In this document: positions 33,300 to 45,200 of the stretch, one piece after another
Position numbering within the stretch: the stretch's first letter is position 1
Layout of the letters: every line of letters begins with the position of its first letter
Origin: Orbilia blumenaviensis
Lineage: Eukaryota; Ascomycota; Orbiliomycetes; Orbiliales; Orbiliaceae
Direction: 5' to 3'
Length of the DNA stretch: 64,000 bases
NCBI GenBank assembly: GCA_036872755.1
Contig: JAVHNS010000002.1
Coordinates: 2,232,001-2,296,000, forward strand
Position numbers and translations under genes: made by a program
The notes under the pieces: generated by a model
The model's input: only the letters and a program-made list of their open reading frames with translations
The model's database searches: none
What the model was told of the DNA's origin: nothing

Positions 33300-36200
33300 A
33301 TTGGTCATCCGACATGAAGATCAGCAAAATTAAACCCGGTGTTGGCACCTGGAGCCGAGTAGACGGTGGAATGGGGCTGAATGTTTCGAGTATACAAGGC
33401 GGATAAGCAGATTTTCTTGCAATGTATCTTTAGGTTCCAGCTACATTGACCGATAATCTCGTATGATAGACCGGTGTTAGAATTTACCGAGGGCCAAAGA
33501 TCGGTAAAAACTCGATATCGATACCAATCGGCCCTTCCTAGCCTGGACTGTCTGTGGTGTAATCGTAGATCCCTGCCCTGAGTGCGAATTCTCAAACGTG
33601 GAGTGCCCGACGAGGAGATGGTGATCATCTCATTGGCGTCGAAAGGGTCCTTGTCCTGATGCTGGTATTAGGTGTCGACCGAGTTCCTCAAACTTTCTCG
33701 TATACCATTGACATTATAAGAAGTTGATTGAATCTTATGGCGGTCAGGACCGCGCTCGCCGAATTTAGACCTTGTCAATAACAACTTTTGGTTATTGCAG
33801 GTCGAGGTCATTCGCCTTTCATGGCTTGCTCAATTCGGTTGGCCTGGTCAGCTTAAAGTTGGGAGGTTGGTCCAAGTACAGGCTTTGTAACTCCTTAGAG
33901 ATAAATTAAACGGGTTGGATGGATCCCACAAGGTATATTCACTTTAAGTACTGACCGGATCTTAGCATAGGTAACCTCTAAGGGAGAATGCCCTCCAAAA
34001 AAGCTGGGCACGGGTAGTATCGATCGGTTCGGGGCGCGCGCGGCCCTGTTGGTCTTGACACGGCTTGGTTATGTAACAAAAATACCTCGTATTATTCGGC
34101 CTGGATGTTTATATTAATCAGCTGATCCTAATATATTTGAGATCCCGCTTCAGGAATCGACCATTCTAAATATAACGCTGCTGGCCAGCCTGGTGGGTGA
34201 ACCGAAAAGTGGATCCGTGGACGCAAAGTGCTTGAAGATGCCTGCGATAAACGTAAGGATTTCAACTATTTGTTTTTCCTTGTGCTGTGCTGAATTTGCG
34301 AGCACTTGTCTTCGTTACATTTTAGGACTTGGGAGGTGAGAAAAGAAGGGTGTCCTGACCCATGTCAGATTGCCAGGAACCAGGAACAAGATGGTGGAAA
34401 ATGGGGTAAACCACCCAAAATGGCTTAATGCGAGCATCGTTTGCATACTGCACCTTGATGTGCCGGTTAGCACAATGACAAGATCCGAAGGATGCCGTCG
34501 AAATACTAAATGTGTTCATCCCAAAGTGCATACTGCTACAAGGCTAGTCATATCTGTTCGCCTTATTTCCCCACGACGCGGCTTAGAAATCGAGCGGCAT
34601 GTGCATGTGACGAAGAAGACTGGGGACTGAATATGGCAATTAGGTCAGAATTTTAGATGTGATACTGTCGGGAGTATTGATCGGCTAGGATTGATCGATT
34701 CGCAAGCAGTGGAATGCGGGCTTAGCTTAGCTTAGTGATTTGGTATGTATGTATGATGACTGGACATTGATGAGCAAATGGGTCCGTTGGTCGACAGACG
34801 TGCACTCGTCTCTGAGATATAGTTAGCATAGCGGGCGGCTGGGAAGCTGTCGTCATCATCGTCAATATCAGCGGCCGGTGGTGAAGAGAAATATGGGCCC
34901 ACATCGTCCCTCACGCTCATCTCTGCAGCGCTGGCGAGTCATTATCAGATGATACTTATGAACTTGAACAAGCCATCGCGTGGGCCAAGCTTCTGTCCAT
35001 GCTGAGAATAATTCGGTTCGCGGGATGCAAGACCCACAGATTTTAGTGAAACGAGTTTCAATGATGGAGATTCAGTCAATGTTATCTTCAGTTGAGCTCA
35101 TGAGGTGTCGCAGAGTGGTATCAATCATTATTCCCCACCCACAATAGCCCTTTCGTCCGCAGTCACCGCTCGATTTTCCCAATAAAGCGGGTCGACAAAA
35201 GCCTCGCTGCAGATGATTGATCCTTGTAACCGACCTATCAGAGGCCCACACCATTCGATTCATCCATTGCAAGCTGAGGCGGTGACGATAGGCAGTTAGA
35301 GCTATAGTAGAGAAGGAAATCGTCAAGCCTTTGTGGGTCAGCCTCCAAAAGCCGTGAAGTCCACGTGGTTGTGTCCTCCCGTTGGAACCTGGCTGGGTTG
35401 ATTCTGGGTGACCCCGGTATACACGTTTCTGATACTGGGCCTGGGCAACGCTATCGATAGATGTATCAGAATTTAATATTTGCCGCCGCGAACGAGGCCA
35501 GGGGAAACAAAGAAAAAAAAAAAAAAAAAAAAAAAAAAAAGCCGACAGACACAGGATACTAAGATAACCATTGTGTGTCTGTGCATAATAACTGTTAAAG
35601 CAAAATAATTTCTAATAAAGCTTCAAAGTTTTAGGTAGCCATACGCATGTACGGTCACCAGCGCAGTCGCTATAGCCAAGAGTTCCTTGCAGGCGTGGGC
35701 GTACCGAACCAGTTGGAGAGGGCGAAAAATTTTCAAGGAATTACTTCATCATGGGAGGCTAAAACAAAACCTACTCCGTAGGCAATTGCAATATCTGCAC
35801 GAGCGGCCGAGTCCGATAATAGCCCCAAATCTGCGCGGACATTATACCATCGACGTCGATGCATACGACGAAGGAAACTCAGGAAATAAAATAACAGAAA
35901 AGGAAAAGACCTGGCTTCCTTTGCACTCTCTGCATCCCATTCGCCTAAACACTGTCAGAGATGGATTCGGCTAAGGTTACGCAATCCTCCCCTTACAGTA
36001 GCCAACACGAGTTTTGCAGATGTGGATGGCTTGGTATAATTTTCCGCCCCGCTTCCATTCAGTCGGTATCGTGAACTGGTTTAGGGGTGGGAGCCCACTG
36101 CTAACAATTTCATGATTTAAAGCAATTTCCACACATCTCCATCGTGCATGGGCAAGGACATGGGTTATCTTATATGTTGCTGAACTGTGGTTAAGCTACA

Positions 36201-37855
36201 AATCCCCAAGCTAAAGATTAGTTCCGATCCAAAATGCTCCAGCATTAAAGCTAATCTTCCAAAATTGAAAGCCCCCATTGCAAAGCTAGGGCCGGTTGAC
36301 GTTGGCCGTTGAATCTAGTTGGCAACCGTCCGGGCTGTTAAAAAAGGAGACGGACATTAGGAGGAAATTTTGGTTTTTTAACTAGAGGTTTCAGATTGAC
36401 TTATTGCGTGGCAAACGTTAAACGGGTCTTTGCGATATTGCAATTAAGGCGATGCAATACGTTGCAATAAAAGACTACAGCTGCTTTGATTAGGGTATAG
36501 CGGTCGATCCTCATTTGTGTTCGCCGGATGCGAGGGATGTCGATGAATTCACTGCAAGTCTCGTATATTGCATATTGTGTTCGATGCCTTGAATAACTGT
36601 TCGAACTAATTCACGTACGAGGCCTGATTGCCCAATTAAACCGAAAGCAATAACGCTGTAGTATAAAATTGGTACTGATTTATATACTTAAACGCAGAAG
36701 TACACGTACCGTGCACATATCGCTTCTAAATGCAATAAGTCTTTGCTATGTATAAAGACATCAAGACTCTTGGAGCTTCTCAATAGGTATAGTCGCCTTC
36801 ACTCTTCTAGAAAACCAGACGTTTTGCGTACTTCCGCGTTCGGTGAGGAGCCTGCCGAAGCCGAATAGGAGGCCGCGAGTTGCCATCTGAAAGTCTTGGT
36901 AATGTTACTGTACCTGAAGCTAGCTGAAATAGAACTAGCAGGTCCAAAATAAAGGGGTGCGTTCAGCTATTTGCCTCCGTTCGGTGTTTCAGGTTCGATG
37001 GGCTGCGTCAAGCTGCGCAGGAAAAGAAATTGGAATCTGTACAACATCCACATTTTTCGGCCTGGCCGCACGAAAATCGAGCAAGTGGCCGGCTAGTCAA
37101 TGCACCCCGAACACTCGGGTTCCTGTTTGCGACGAGCAAACTTTTGAAAGGGCCTGGGTGCCTCGGAGGCCGGCCAGATCAAACCTGCGAGCCTTCTATT
37201 TGGCTAAGGTGCGAGATAGTTCACGTGGTTTTGATTGCGAGCTTCCCACCAGCGTCTATGGGTTTATGCGGGAGCACGGCATTGCATTCTTTGTTTGGGG
37301 TGACTTGCATCTTGATATCAGTTCGCAGGAATGCAAACATGGTCAAATATGGATAACAGGGATCGTTTCAATGGGCAAGCAAACAAGATACTCGCCTTTC
37401 TCGAGAATATATCGACGTGGTCGCACGGCGCTCTCCATAAGATTTGGAGTAAAGGATGATAAACCAGGGTCACATTCTTTAAATGTGAGAGATTGGCACA
37501 GGGTAGGACATGGCTCCCGTACTTTCTATGCAGCTTGTCCGTCCTCCGTTGTAATAAGACAAATATGGATTGACAGGGTAGGGACCTAGATTTTCTCCAC
37601 ATTCCACCACTGACAAAATGATGATGAAGAAGAAGGAGGTTCAGCACGAACTAGGAAGATCCAATCTGGTCGCGCCGGTGCCCGTAGGAGAAAGGATAGC
37701 GTTGATTCACCCAGATAAATGGAAGAACAAAGCCAAAGACATGTAGTGTAAAAAAGAACTGCGACAAATGATATTAGTAGCAAGAAAAGAGAAACGTCCG
37801 TGCTAAAATGGGAAAAGAATTCCGTTGGAGACGAAAAGGTTTGGGGACGAACGAA

Positions 37856-37856
<1 letters not shown>

Positions 37857-37888
<32 letters not shown>
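37857..37888. repeat. Poly-A run (32 nt)
   Basis: Uninterrupted A32 in a gene-poor spacer. Confidence 0.95.
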
Positions 37889-37890
<2 letters not shown>

Positions 37891-38343
37891 TGGGACAATG
37901 AAATGCCCAACAGCAACCTGACCGTATGATCAGGTACAGCAAGAAAGTATAGGAACCGTCCGGTACCTTTTTTAGCATCGTGCAGCGCTATCGAGGATGT
38001 GCCTGGCATGGATGGCGCAGCGGTGGAGCTTCTCGCGCTGAGCAAGAAAAAGCTGCGCTCCCTTCGGTCCAAACCAGCTGTAACATATCAAACTATCGTC
38101 ATTTCTAGTGGACCTCGACAGCCCCGTTTTGCTATGAGCAAGGGTAAGAGAAGAGTGAAAGAAGGAGAATAGAAAGAAAGAAAGGAGAGGAAATTGGCAC
38201 TGGATTTGTTAGTAAGGATCAGTCATAACACCTGCTCAAGCTCGAGTCGGTCCCGCCCATTGATATCATGATATTCACGATCATGTATCAGGATCCATGG
38301 TATCCAGGAAGTCAAAGAGATCTCTGCGGGGACAACCAAGTAA

Positions 38344-38384
38344 CATCATCATCATCATCATCATCATAATCATCATAATCATCG
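38344..38384. repeat. ATC trinucleotide microsatellite
   Basis: About seven perfect CAT units followed by imperfect CATAAT units. ORFs through it on both strands are artefacts. Confidence 0.9.
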
Positions 38385-39031
38385 CAATCCTTGCATTTGT
38401 CCATCGACAACACCAATGCCGTGAAAAGGCTGTTGAAAGTGGGAAAAAATGCAAAAGAAGAAAATTCAAGTGGGAAAAAGGAAGGAAAGGAGTTGGCCAA
38501 AAAAGAGCGATCAGAGTGACATTTTCGGAGAAAAAGAAATATAGCGCACAGGACCATTCTGCGGTCCCAGGGGAAGGCCCCGAGGAGCAATTGCAAGAGG
38601 GCGTCAGTGTCCAATTCGCAAATAAGAAAAGAAAAAAAGACACTGCAGACGCACAAGCAGCTAGTCGTTGAGCTAGCCACTGGTACCAACAGGGGCCCCG
38701 ACAAGTTGGCAAGCCCCCAAATCTACTGCTAGTTGACCCCTCCAGGATGGTCATCTCTTCCCTGCCCCAAGGCAAAACGCTGTTTCCTGTACGGAGACAG
38801 TACTATGTAGCAGCAACTGACAAGATGGCCCACCGCATCTTAGAGGAGCATGGCCCCAAAAACGCAGCTTACGAAACATGAGCTAAACGAAAGGTGATTC
38901 ACTGCGCCGGTCTGGATATAAATCTATCCCGATTCCCCCCTCCCATCCACTCCAGATTCTATTGAACCAGTCAGACATCAGTCCAACTAAAAGACAATCC
39001 TACAACTTCCAAATAACTTGAGCTATACATA

Positions 39032-39039
39032 TATATAAA
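39032..39039 (+). promoter_or_regulatory. TATA box upstream of small proline-rich ORF
   Basis: TATATAAA lies 95 bp before the ATG at 39127 and is followed by a C/T/A-rich leader, the usual arrangement of a fungal core promoter. Confidence 0.5.
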
Positions 39040-39126
39040 CACACTTTCTCATCACATACTTCTCGACTTCGAACATATCGAAGTCATTTCATACTCGTCT
39101 TTTAGTACACTATTATATATTACACA

Positions 39127-39240
39127 ATGGCTGCCGATTCTTCCTCGCTATCTTGCAACGGTGCCCAGAACACCAGGCCTATCCCACCAAGCCCTGGTCC
39201 TCCACCAAACAGGCCTCTTCCACCAATCCCATCCAAATAA
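39127..39240 (+). CDS. Small proline-rich protein (37 aa), candidate micropeptide
   Basis: A 38-codon ORF starts in a good context (CACAATGGCT), 95 bp after a TATA box and a clean AT/C-rich leader. The first 15 residues are Ser/Ala-rich with one Cys. The rest is a proline motif, RPIPPSPGPPPNRPLPPIP, ending SK. RPLPPIP matches the class I SH3-ligand consensus (R-x-L-P-P-x-P). The peptide could bind an SH3 protein of polarity or endocytosis if expressed. Alternatively it is the first exon of a longer gene. No GT donor with consensus lies just before the stop, so I favour a complete short ORF. It has no signal peptide. Existence as a translated product is inference from promoter-like context and strongly biased composition. 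Confidence 0.4.
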   Translation: MAADSSSLSCNGAQNTRPIPPSPGPPPNRPLPPIPSK

Positions 39241-42200
39241 ATCAACGATTGGTTGATATCTTATACGAACCGAGCATGCCGACCTGAACACACCTATTAG
39301 AGCTGGGTTGGGTTGACCAGCGACACGCGATAGTATCATATCGTATCTTAAAGATGCAGCTCCGAGGACAAACAGACACCAAATCGCACTTCTAAGCTTT
39401 CCGGTCCCTCTCATTCTGCCTCAAATGCTCCACATCTTTCCTATTGTCCACATTTCACTGGAGATACCACTTAGCGTTTACGATCATAAATACGACTTTT
39501 TAATATGCATCAATCGATGGCGGGAGGGACAACATGCGAAATCAGCTCCGAGGTCTTCGGGAATCTTTTCGGCACCGCTATTTCAATTCTTTCAGCTTGC
39601 ACTAGATGTGCAATACAGCTGCCTTATTCGAGTAATGACGAGGATGTCACGGCCGATCAATAAACTGTGTGGAAGAGAAGGAAAAGTTACATTCTCTTTT
39701 ATTCAACAGCTGATCATTTCATATATTTCCTTATTTAATTTTGTTTGGGACATTGGGCAGCATTTACACGGGGTTTTACAATTGGGTTATGTCTCATTAT
39801 CAATATATTTAATGTACCGAGTTTTCATTATTCCACTCAATCTTCAACTTTTATTCCGCTTTTTATTCGACTGCGTGGTGCTAGGTTTCCTCGTATTTTG
39901 CCTTCTACTTTTGTTTTCCTATAAATCTGCGGGGTTACGCTTAGCAATTTAGAGATACCATTGCATTATTTCTTATTCTCGCACAATCAAGTAACTGTAC
40001 TGTTGAGTTTTTTTATCCATTAGTTTCATAGTCTACAAATGAACAGAATAGTGCTCAATACAATAGCCTGGCCAAGCGGGAATTTTTCCGAAAAATCGTC
40101 AACCGAATATCCAAAAAAAGCTTTGTGTGATTCCGAAATATTAGCCTTTCAGCTTGACTTTGCGAAGGCCAACCCTTGCATGCATTCGTGTGCGTGAAGA
40201 GACGCAGGAAGCCCTGGCTTTTGCAGGACATCCCGCACCATGCCCGACGAAAGTAGGCAGACCACAGCTCCAAAATCATGAGCGGAGAAACCGACTCGCC
40301 GCTTGTCTAAGGAAGAGGTTAACTATCTATTCGTTACACCATGTCCATATAGTCGTAGCATGAATACTGTGCACACAATGCCAAAAGGAACGCAGAACAG
40401 GAGCCTGTTGTGCGATGTCACATCGAGACGGGATAGCTCACAAGCTTGGCCGCATTTCCCCAGTTTCTAACGGATGACATATCATGGGTAGAGGCTTACC
40501 CGCACTTCATATGCGCTATAGTGGTTTTAGTCACGGCAGACCATAAGAGCCATTATTCGTAGCGCCGGCTAGGAATTTGAGCACGGTTCCATAATTATTG
40601 CGGAAAGAAGGCGGTAACAGAGATATGTTTGCTCGTGCAGGTAAATATTAGCGAAAGGGAAAGGAAGGAGCGACCCGTTGAACGTGTCGTGACAAAATGC
40701 GTATCTGCCCTTGAAGGCCCTTGTCTGGAGTTTCCACCTGCTAAAAGCCATTTCGTCATTCGCTGGCCGATTCCCGTCGGCTGGGCTGTTAAACGGAACA
40801 AAAGGCCAGCACCCACGAAGCGACACCCATCACAACTTGCAACTTCATTCCCCAAGTATCGATTTCCGTGGGCTGATCACCCTCCCACTTTCCTTGCAAC
40901 TACCCAACCAGCCGTGCGAGTATTCAGGGCCAAGGGCATCTGTGAGGGCGCTTCACAGTTCTAAAACCTCTCATATCCCTTCAATGCATTCGCGACTTCT
41001 TTGTTGGGGGTCTACTTCCCGTGCCCGCTCCTTCCAATATCATATCATGTTTAAACTGTTATGCTTCGTCTCGGTTCAAAAAGTTCCGATGTGGATATCC
41101 CCTGCACAGTTGACTCTCGCAAACCCTATCAACAACCTCCCGACATGATCCATCCACTTCTCTGTTGCTGCCAATTTTAGCCATACCTAAATGTAATGGT
41201 TTTCTTAGATTGGCCGACAAAATGTTTCTGAATAGCTTCGTTCGTGATATTCCAACAACAGAGTGGACAGCTGGCAACATTTGGAACATTAACAAATATA
41301 CTTAGACTTGAGGCTCTTTTAGTTGACTGATTCTCTGAGTTCCTCGTCAACGCCCAGTTATCTCTCCAATCAGTGAGAGTGAGAGGGTATACTTAAGAAA
41401 GAGTCGCCGTGGACAGTACACGTATCAAACAAAGTATTGAGACCACTCGTATATCCTCTGCAACTACATATGTGACCTCGGCTAGAACTGGGGATGCTGC
41501 TTAACACGTCCACTACGATGTAGGTATAATAGACCCACTGCTTCAAGGGGTACCTGGAGTCCGTGAGCTCCACATTTTGCTCACGAGGCCAGCCTAGGGC
41601 TATAAACTTGCCGCTAACGAAAGGCATATCGAGATCCCACTATAGCAAAAGGACGGTAGCCATGTCATTTTTTCATCGCATGTTGCATGTTGGTGCATCG
41701 AATATTTACTCAATCCCTGCGACCATGAATGTATGTTGCACGGTTTGAGGCCGGATATCGATAGATCTGGCTTGTCGATAGCCTTGCAAGTCCCCAGCTC
41801 GCCGAAAAGCCAATTGGCCAATATTAATCAAGTTTACTCACTCGAGATATTCCTTCCTCGCTTTCTTTTTTTTTTTTTTTTTTTTTTTGCTCTCCTCGTC
41901 TATTTCCCTCCTTCCGGCCGCCTTTCTTTGAATACGAGCTAAACCTTCATTTTCGATGGCTGGCTAATGGCGGGGTAGAGGCAGAGTTGTTCCGGTTAAT
42001 GGCATGGGTTCTTGGGAGTAGCCTCAGCCTAGGTAATCAAACCCAAAACGCCTGATGAATTGACAAAACAACATGAGTATTTTGCAAAAAAAAAAAAAAA
42101 AAAAAAAACTCCTCTGAAGGGCGTTTACCCTTATCGGGCTATATCCCGGGTCCTGCGTGATTGCAATCTTGAGCCTTCCATGAATCCGAACATACATAGG

Positions 42201-45200
42201 TTAACTCTTTTCTGTTTTATCTCAGGCTATGAAGTTAGCTAAGTAAGAAAAGGCCAGTATTCGCGCCCACTTGTAATACCAGCCATGTTTCTGTGCCATC
42301 AAAACCCCACATTGCATTTCGAACTTTCGTACATCATCCTGACGAGGTCCAAGTGTGAAACTCACACCAACCCAATTGGCGGCTTAACAAATGACTCAAG
42401 CGAAAGGAATCTCGTCTGATTTTCATGTATACCATAGATCACATGGCCGGACCAGCCAGGGCCCCTGGATGCTTATGCAGACTGTATCACTGCTCTGTTG
42501 GTGATGTGGCTGCTTAACCAAACTATTGCGTATCATATATATGCCACAGGAAAAATAAAAAAGGGCTCGCTCGCTTCACCGCATTACATTAACCAGTCTA
42601 CCGGGCCATTCTGATATTCTCTTTTTGAGTTCTAAACCTCGTCTCGCCTGCAATTGTTGCGCAATTATCGAGTCAGGTCTTTCACTTCGTGCGACATAGG
42701 CGTATCCCTGCTCGAGATGAGCTGAACTCCTCTGCATGCGTCCGCTCAAGCTTAGACTCCCTCAGAGATACAGACTTTCCGCATCCCGATACCAGGTTCT
42801 TTGACCAGGTTATCAGTGGGGGTAGATGTAGTTCAATCTCACACGTAACTTGAAGTCGAGACAAACTAGCGCTTGTCGTCCTGAATGTCCAGTCTGATAT
42901 GCCTGTCAAGACTTTCTCCCTCCCGTATTGCAATAGACAGCAATTGCAAAGCCTCGGACAACCCCTAGCTAGTTTGCCTACCAGGGTGACACATGTCTAG
43001 CCTTTAAACCATGAACCTAAGTAACCAGGGTATACATACATGAAGCTATTCGTGTTTACTGCAGATTCATGATCATACGAGCTCCACTCGTTCCCGAGTT
43101 GACACCACGACCTAATGGGAAACTCTTGCTATGTGGGTCTCAGAAACCCGGTCTACTATGTTATTACGATAATATCATAAACCATTGCTTTGAGTGAGCT
43201 CTTCTCACGCTAATAATTTTGAATTTGGTGTCAAGACGTTCGAAACTACATAGTAGGGCATGCTTAGGTATGGCGGCTACCTGCACGTTCTCGCTTATAA
43301 TTAGTACGGTTCTGCCTCATAATATCCGACTTTTAACATTGCCGAATAGAGAATATACCAGGGCTATGGTGGTCTGTCATGTGCCTGTCGTGCAAATATG
43401 TCGAACCATAAACATATTCAAATAGATTACAATTACGTCTACATTGACAAATATTTTATACCAACACAACTTACTTAATGAGCATAACGACTCTTAAGTT
43501 CACCGGGTACCTAATATTAATATCAACCGAGCAATATGATATATAGATTAGAACGTCCCACCAGGTCATTAGCATAAACGGCCTGCCATTAGGTGCACGT
43601 GAGAATAGAGACACTATAGTGCTATACCGTCCCATCACAAGGTCATTAACTCGCTGCATTGCAACCGTCAGCTGGGCAGCTATGCACCGACTTGAAACAC
43701 AGTTGACGTTGTTGCATATTCAAACCTGTGAAATATATTTTATAAACTTTGAATATATACATCATGTATGCTAGCACTTAAGTTGCCTACCTGGGAATAC
43801 ATGCCGATTATATTATGTAGGTAAGTACTTACATAACTATATCTGAGAAGTTGTGTCGCTTTAACTTGCGGCCGCGCCCAGCTACGGGTGTGGTGTTACG
43901 CCTCGTAGACTACCTAGCTAGCCGGAATTTCGGCTTCAATTTTGGGTTCGAGTGGCCTCGGGTTTCGAGACATATATCGAGATTTAGAGCGGTGATTCTA
44001 GCGGATGAATGGCGATTTATGGACTTCCATAATCTGCTGTGAACCTCGTCAATCTATATTAAGAACCGATTATGCATACATGCGGGTAGTCGAATATTCG
44101 GATAACTACCATGCAGTAAGGAAGAAACGTGATATAAGTCTTGGCTCGTTGATGTGATGAATTAATTGCTCGGACTTGGGTGCTGGATCGAACTTTTGAC
44201 AATATCCAATACCCCATATGGCCATGCACTAATGCCGAAGCTGGGAAGATTCCCGACATTCACATATGCAAGATACGACACATGGATAATTGGCCCCCTG
44301 ACTAAATTGAATGGCTTGTATAATGGATCTAATCTGTCATACAGCGCCTGGGATGTAACCGTGGATCTCAACTAGCTATCCTGGACAATTGCCTTTCTGA
44401 GAACCGAAGAGCTCGCTTCGCCTAACACATATGACGAGCCTTCCAGGCACCCAAGCCGTCGACATTGCTTGATCCTAGGATATTCGCTTCAATTCTCAGT
44501 ATTTGGCAAAGCTCCACGGGTCGAGAGACACATGGCGCTGAAGGCGTTACTAGGAAAAATTTAAACTCCATTATTATTCGTACCTTCGTCCGAAATACCC
44601 TGGTATCTGGATATTCCTCTTGACGTCGGCGCATTCGTCAAGACACCAAACTTGCCCTAACACTGCGCGGCGCAGAAAGCCATTCCTATGGAATATGTAT
44701 TCGAAGGATTCCAAATTTCATTCTGGAACATTTGTCTCCACTCTCCCTTCTCCTCTCGGACCTCGGGAAATCCTCCACAACTTCCTTAACGCCGTGCTTC
44801 AGCGCTAAACGACCGTTTAACCTTATCCCATTTATTTCCCCAGAGCTCAGTGGGTGTCCGGGCACAGACCTGCTTGTAGTATGTCGATCGTGGTACCAAA
44901 ATATGGCGTGACAGGTAGATTGATGCACCTTGGCCCACGTAATGTCTGCATTTATCAGCTGATCAATTAGCTCAAGCGCTCTAGAGCGAAAGACAGCGAC
45001 ACCGTGCGAGTGCATCGAGAACGGTTGATTCGAGGATTATTATGCCGAGTGGACTCCGAGAATCTCCAAAAGTGCCGGGGCTAAGGAAGCTAGCTAAGAG
45101 TGCGCTGTTGTTGGAAGATAGAGTCTGAAACACGAAATATCCAACACTCCTCCCGCAAGTTCTCATCTGACCCTCTGGAGCAACATTCCAAAAGTGATCC

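Larger units (their letters stand above)
32364..39126. other. Gene-poor island, homopolymers and microsatellites
   Basis: I see no gene here that I would defend. Possible relics of the upstream part of the 31.5-32.4 kb gene extend to about 33000 on the minus strand. Long A runs lie at 32625-32642, 33257-33296 (40 nt), 35513-35540 and 37857-37888. A 210-codon plus-strand ORF at 36957-37589 has no recognisable motif. An ATC microsatellite at about 38344-38384 makes meaningless Ile or Asp runs on the two strands. Confidence 0.5.

Noticed and set aside
33240..33305. Poly-A40 as a processed retroposon insertion
   Set aside because: The flanking TTGATTG and TCAATTGG are not a direct repeat, and no coding-like sequence lies immediately upstream.
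38281..38775. Long ORFs on both strands across 38.3-38.8 kb
   Set aside because: Both run through the ATC microsatellite and purine-rich sequence; the products are Ile, Asp, Met or Lys runs with no motif.
39425..39952. 175-codon plus-strand ORF with many Phe and Leu residues
   Set aside because: The sequence is T-rich, so hydrophobicity follows from composition; no promoter, splice or domain evidence.
40629..41148. Overlapping 111- and 145-codon plus-strand ORFs
   Set aside because: No motif and no splice sites, and several competing frames are open on both strands, as expected by chance in a GC-neutral region.
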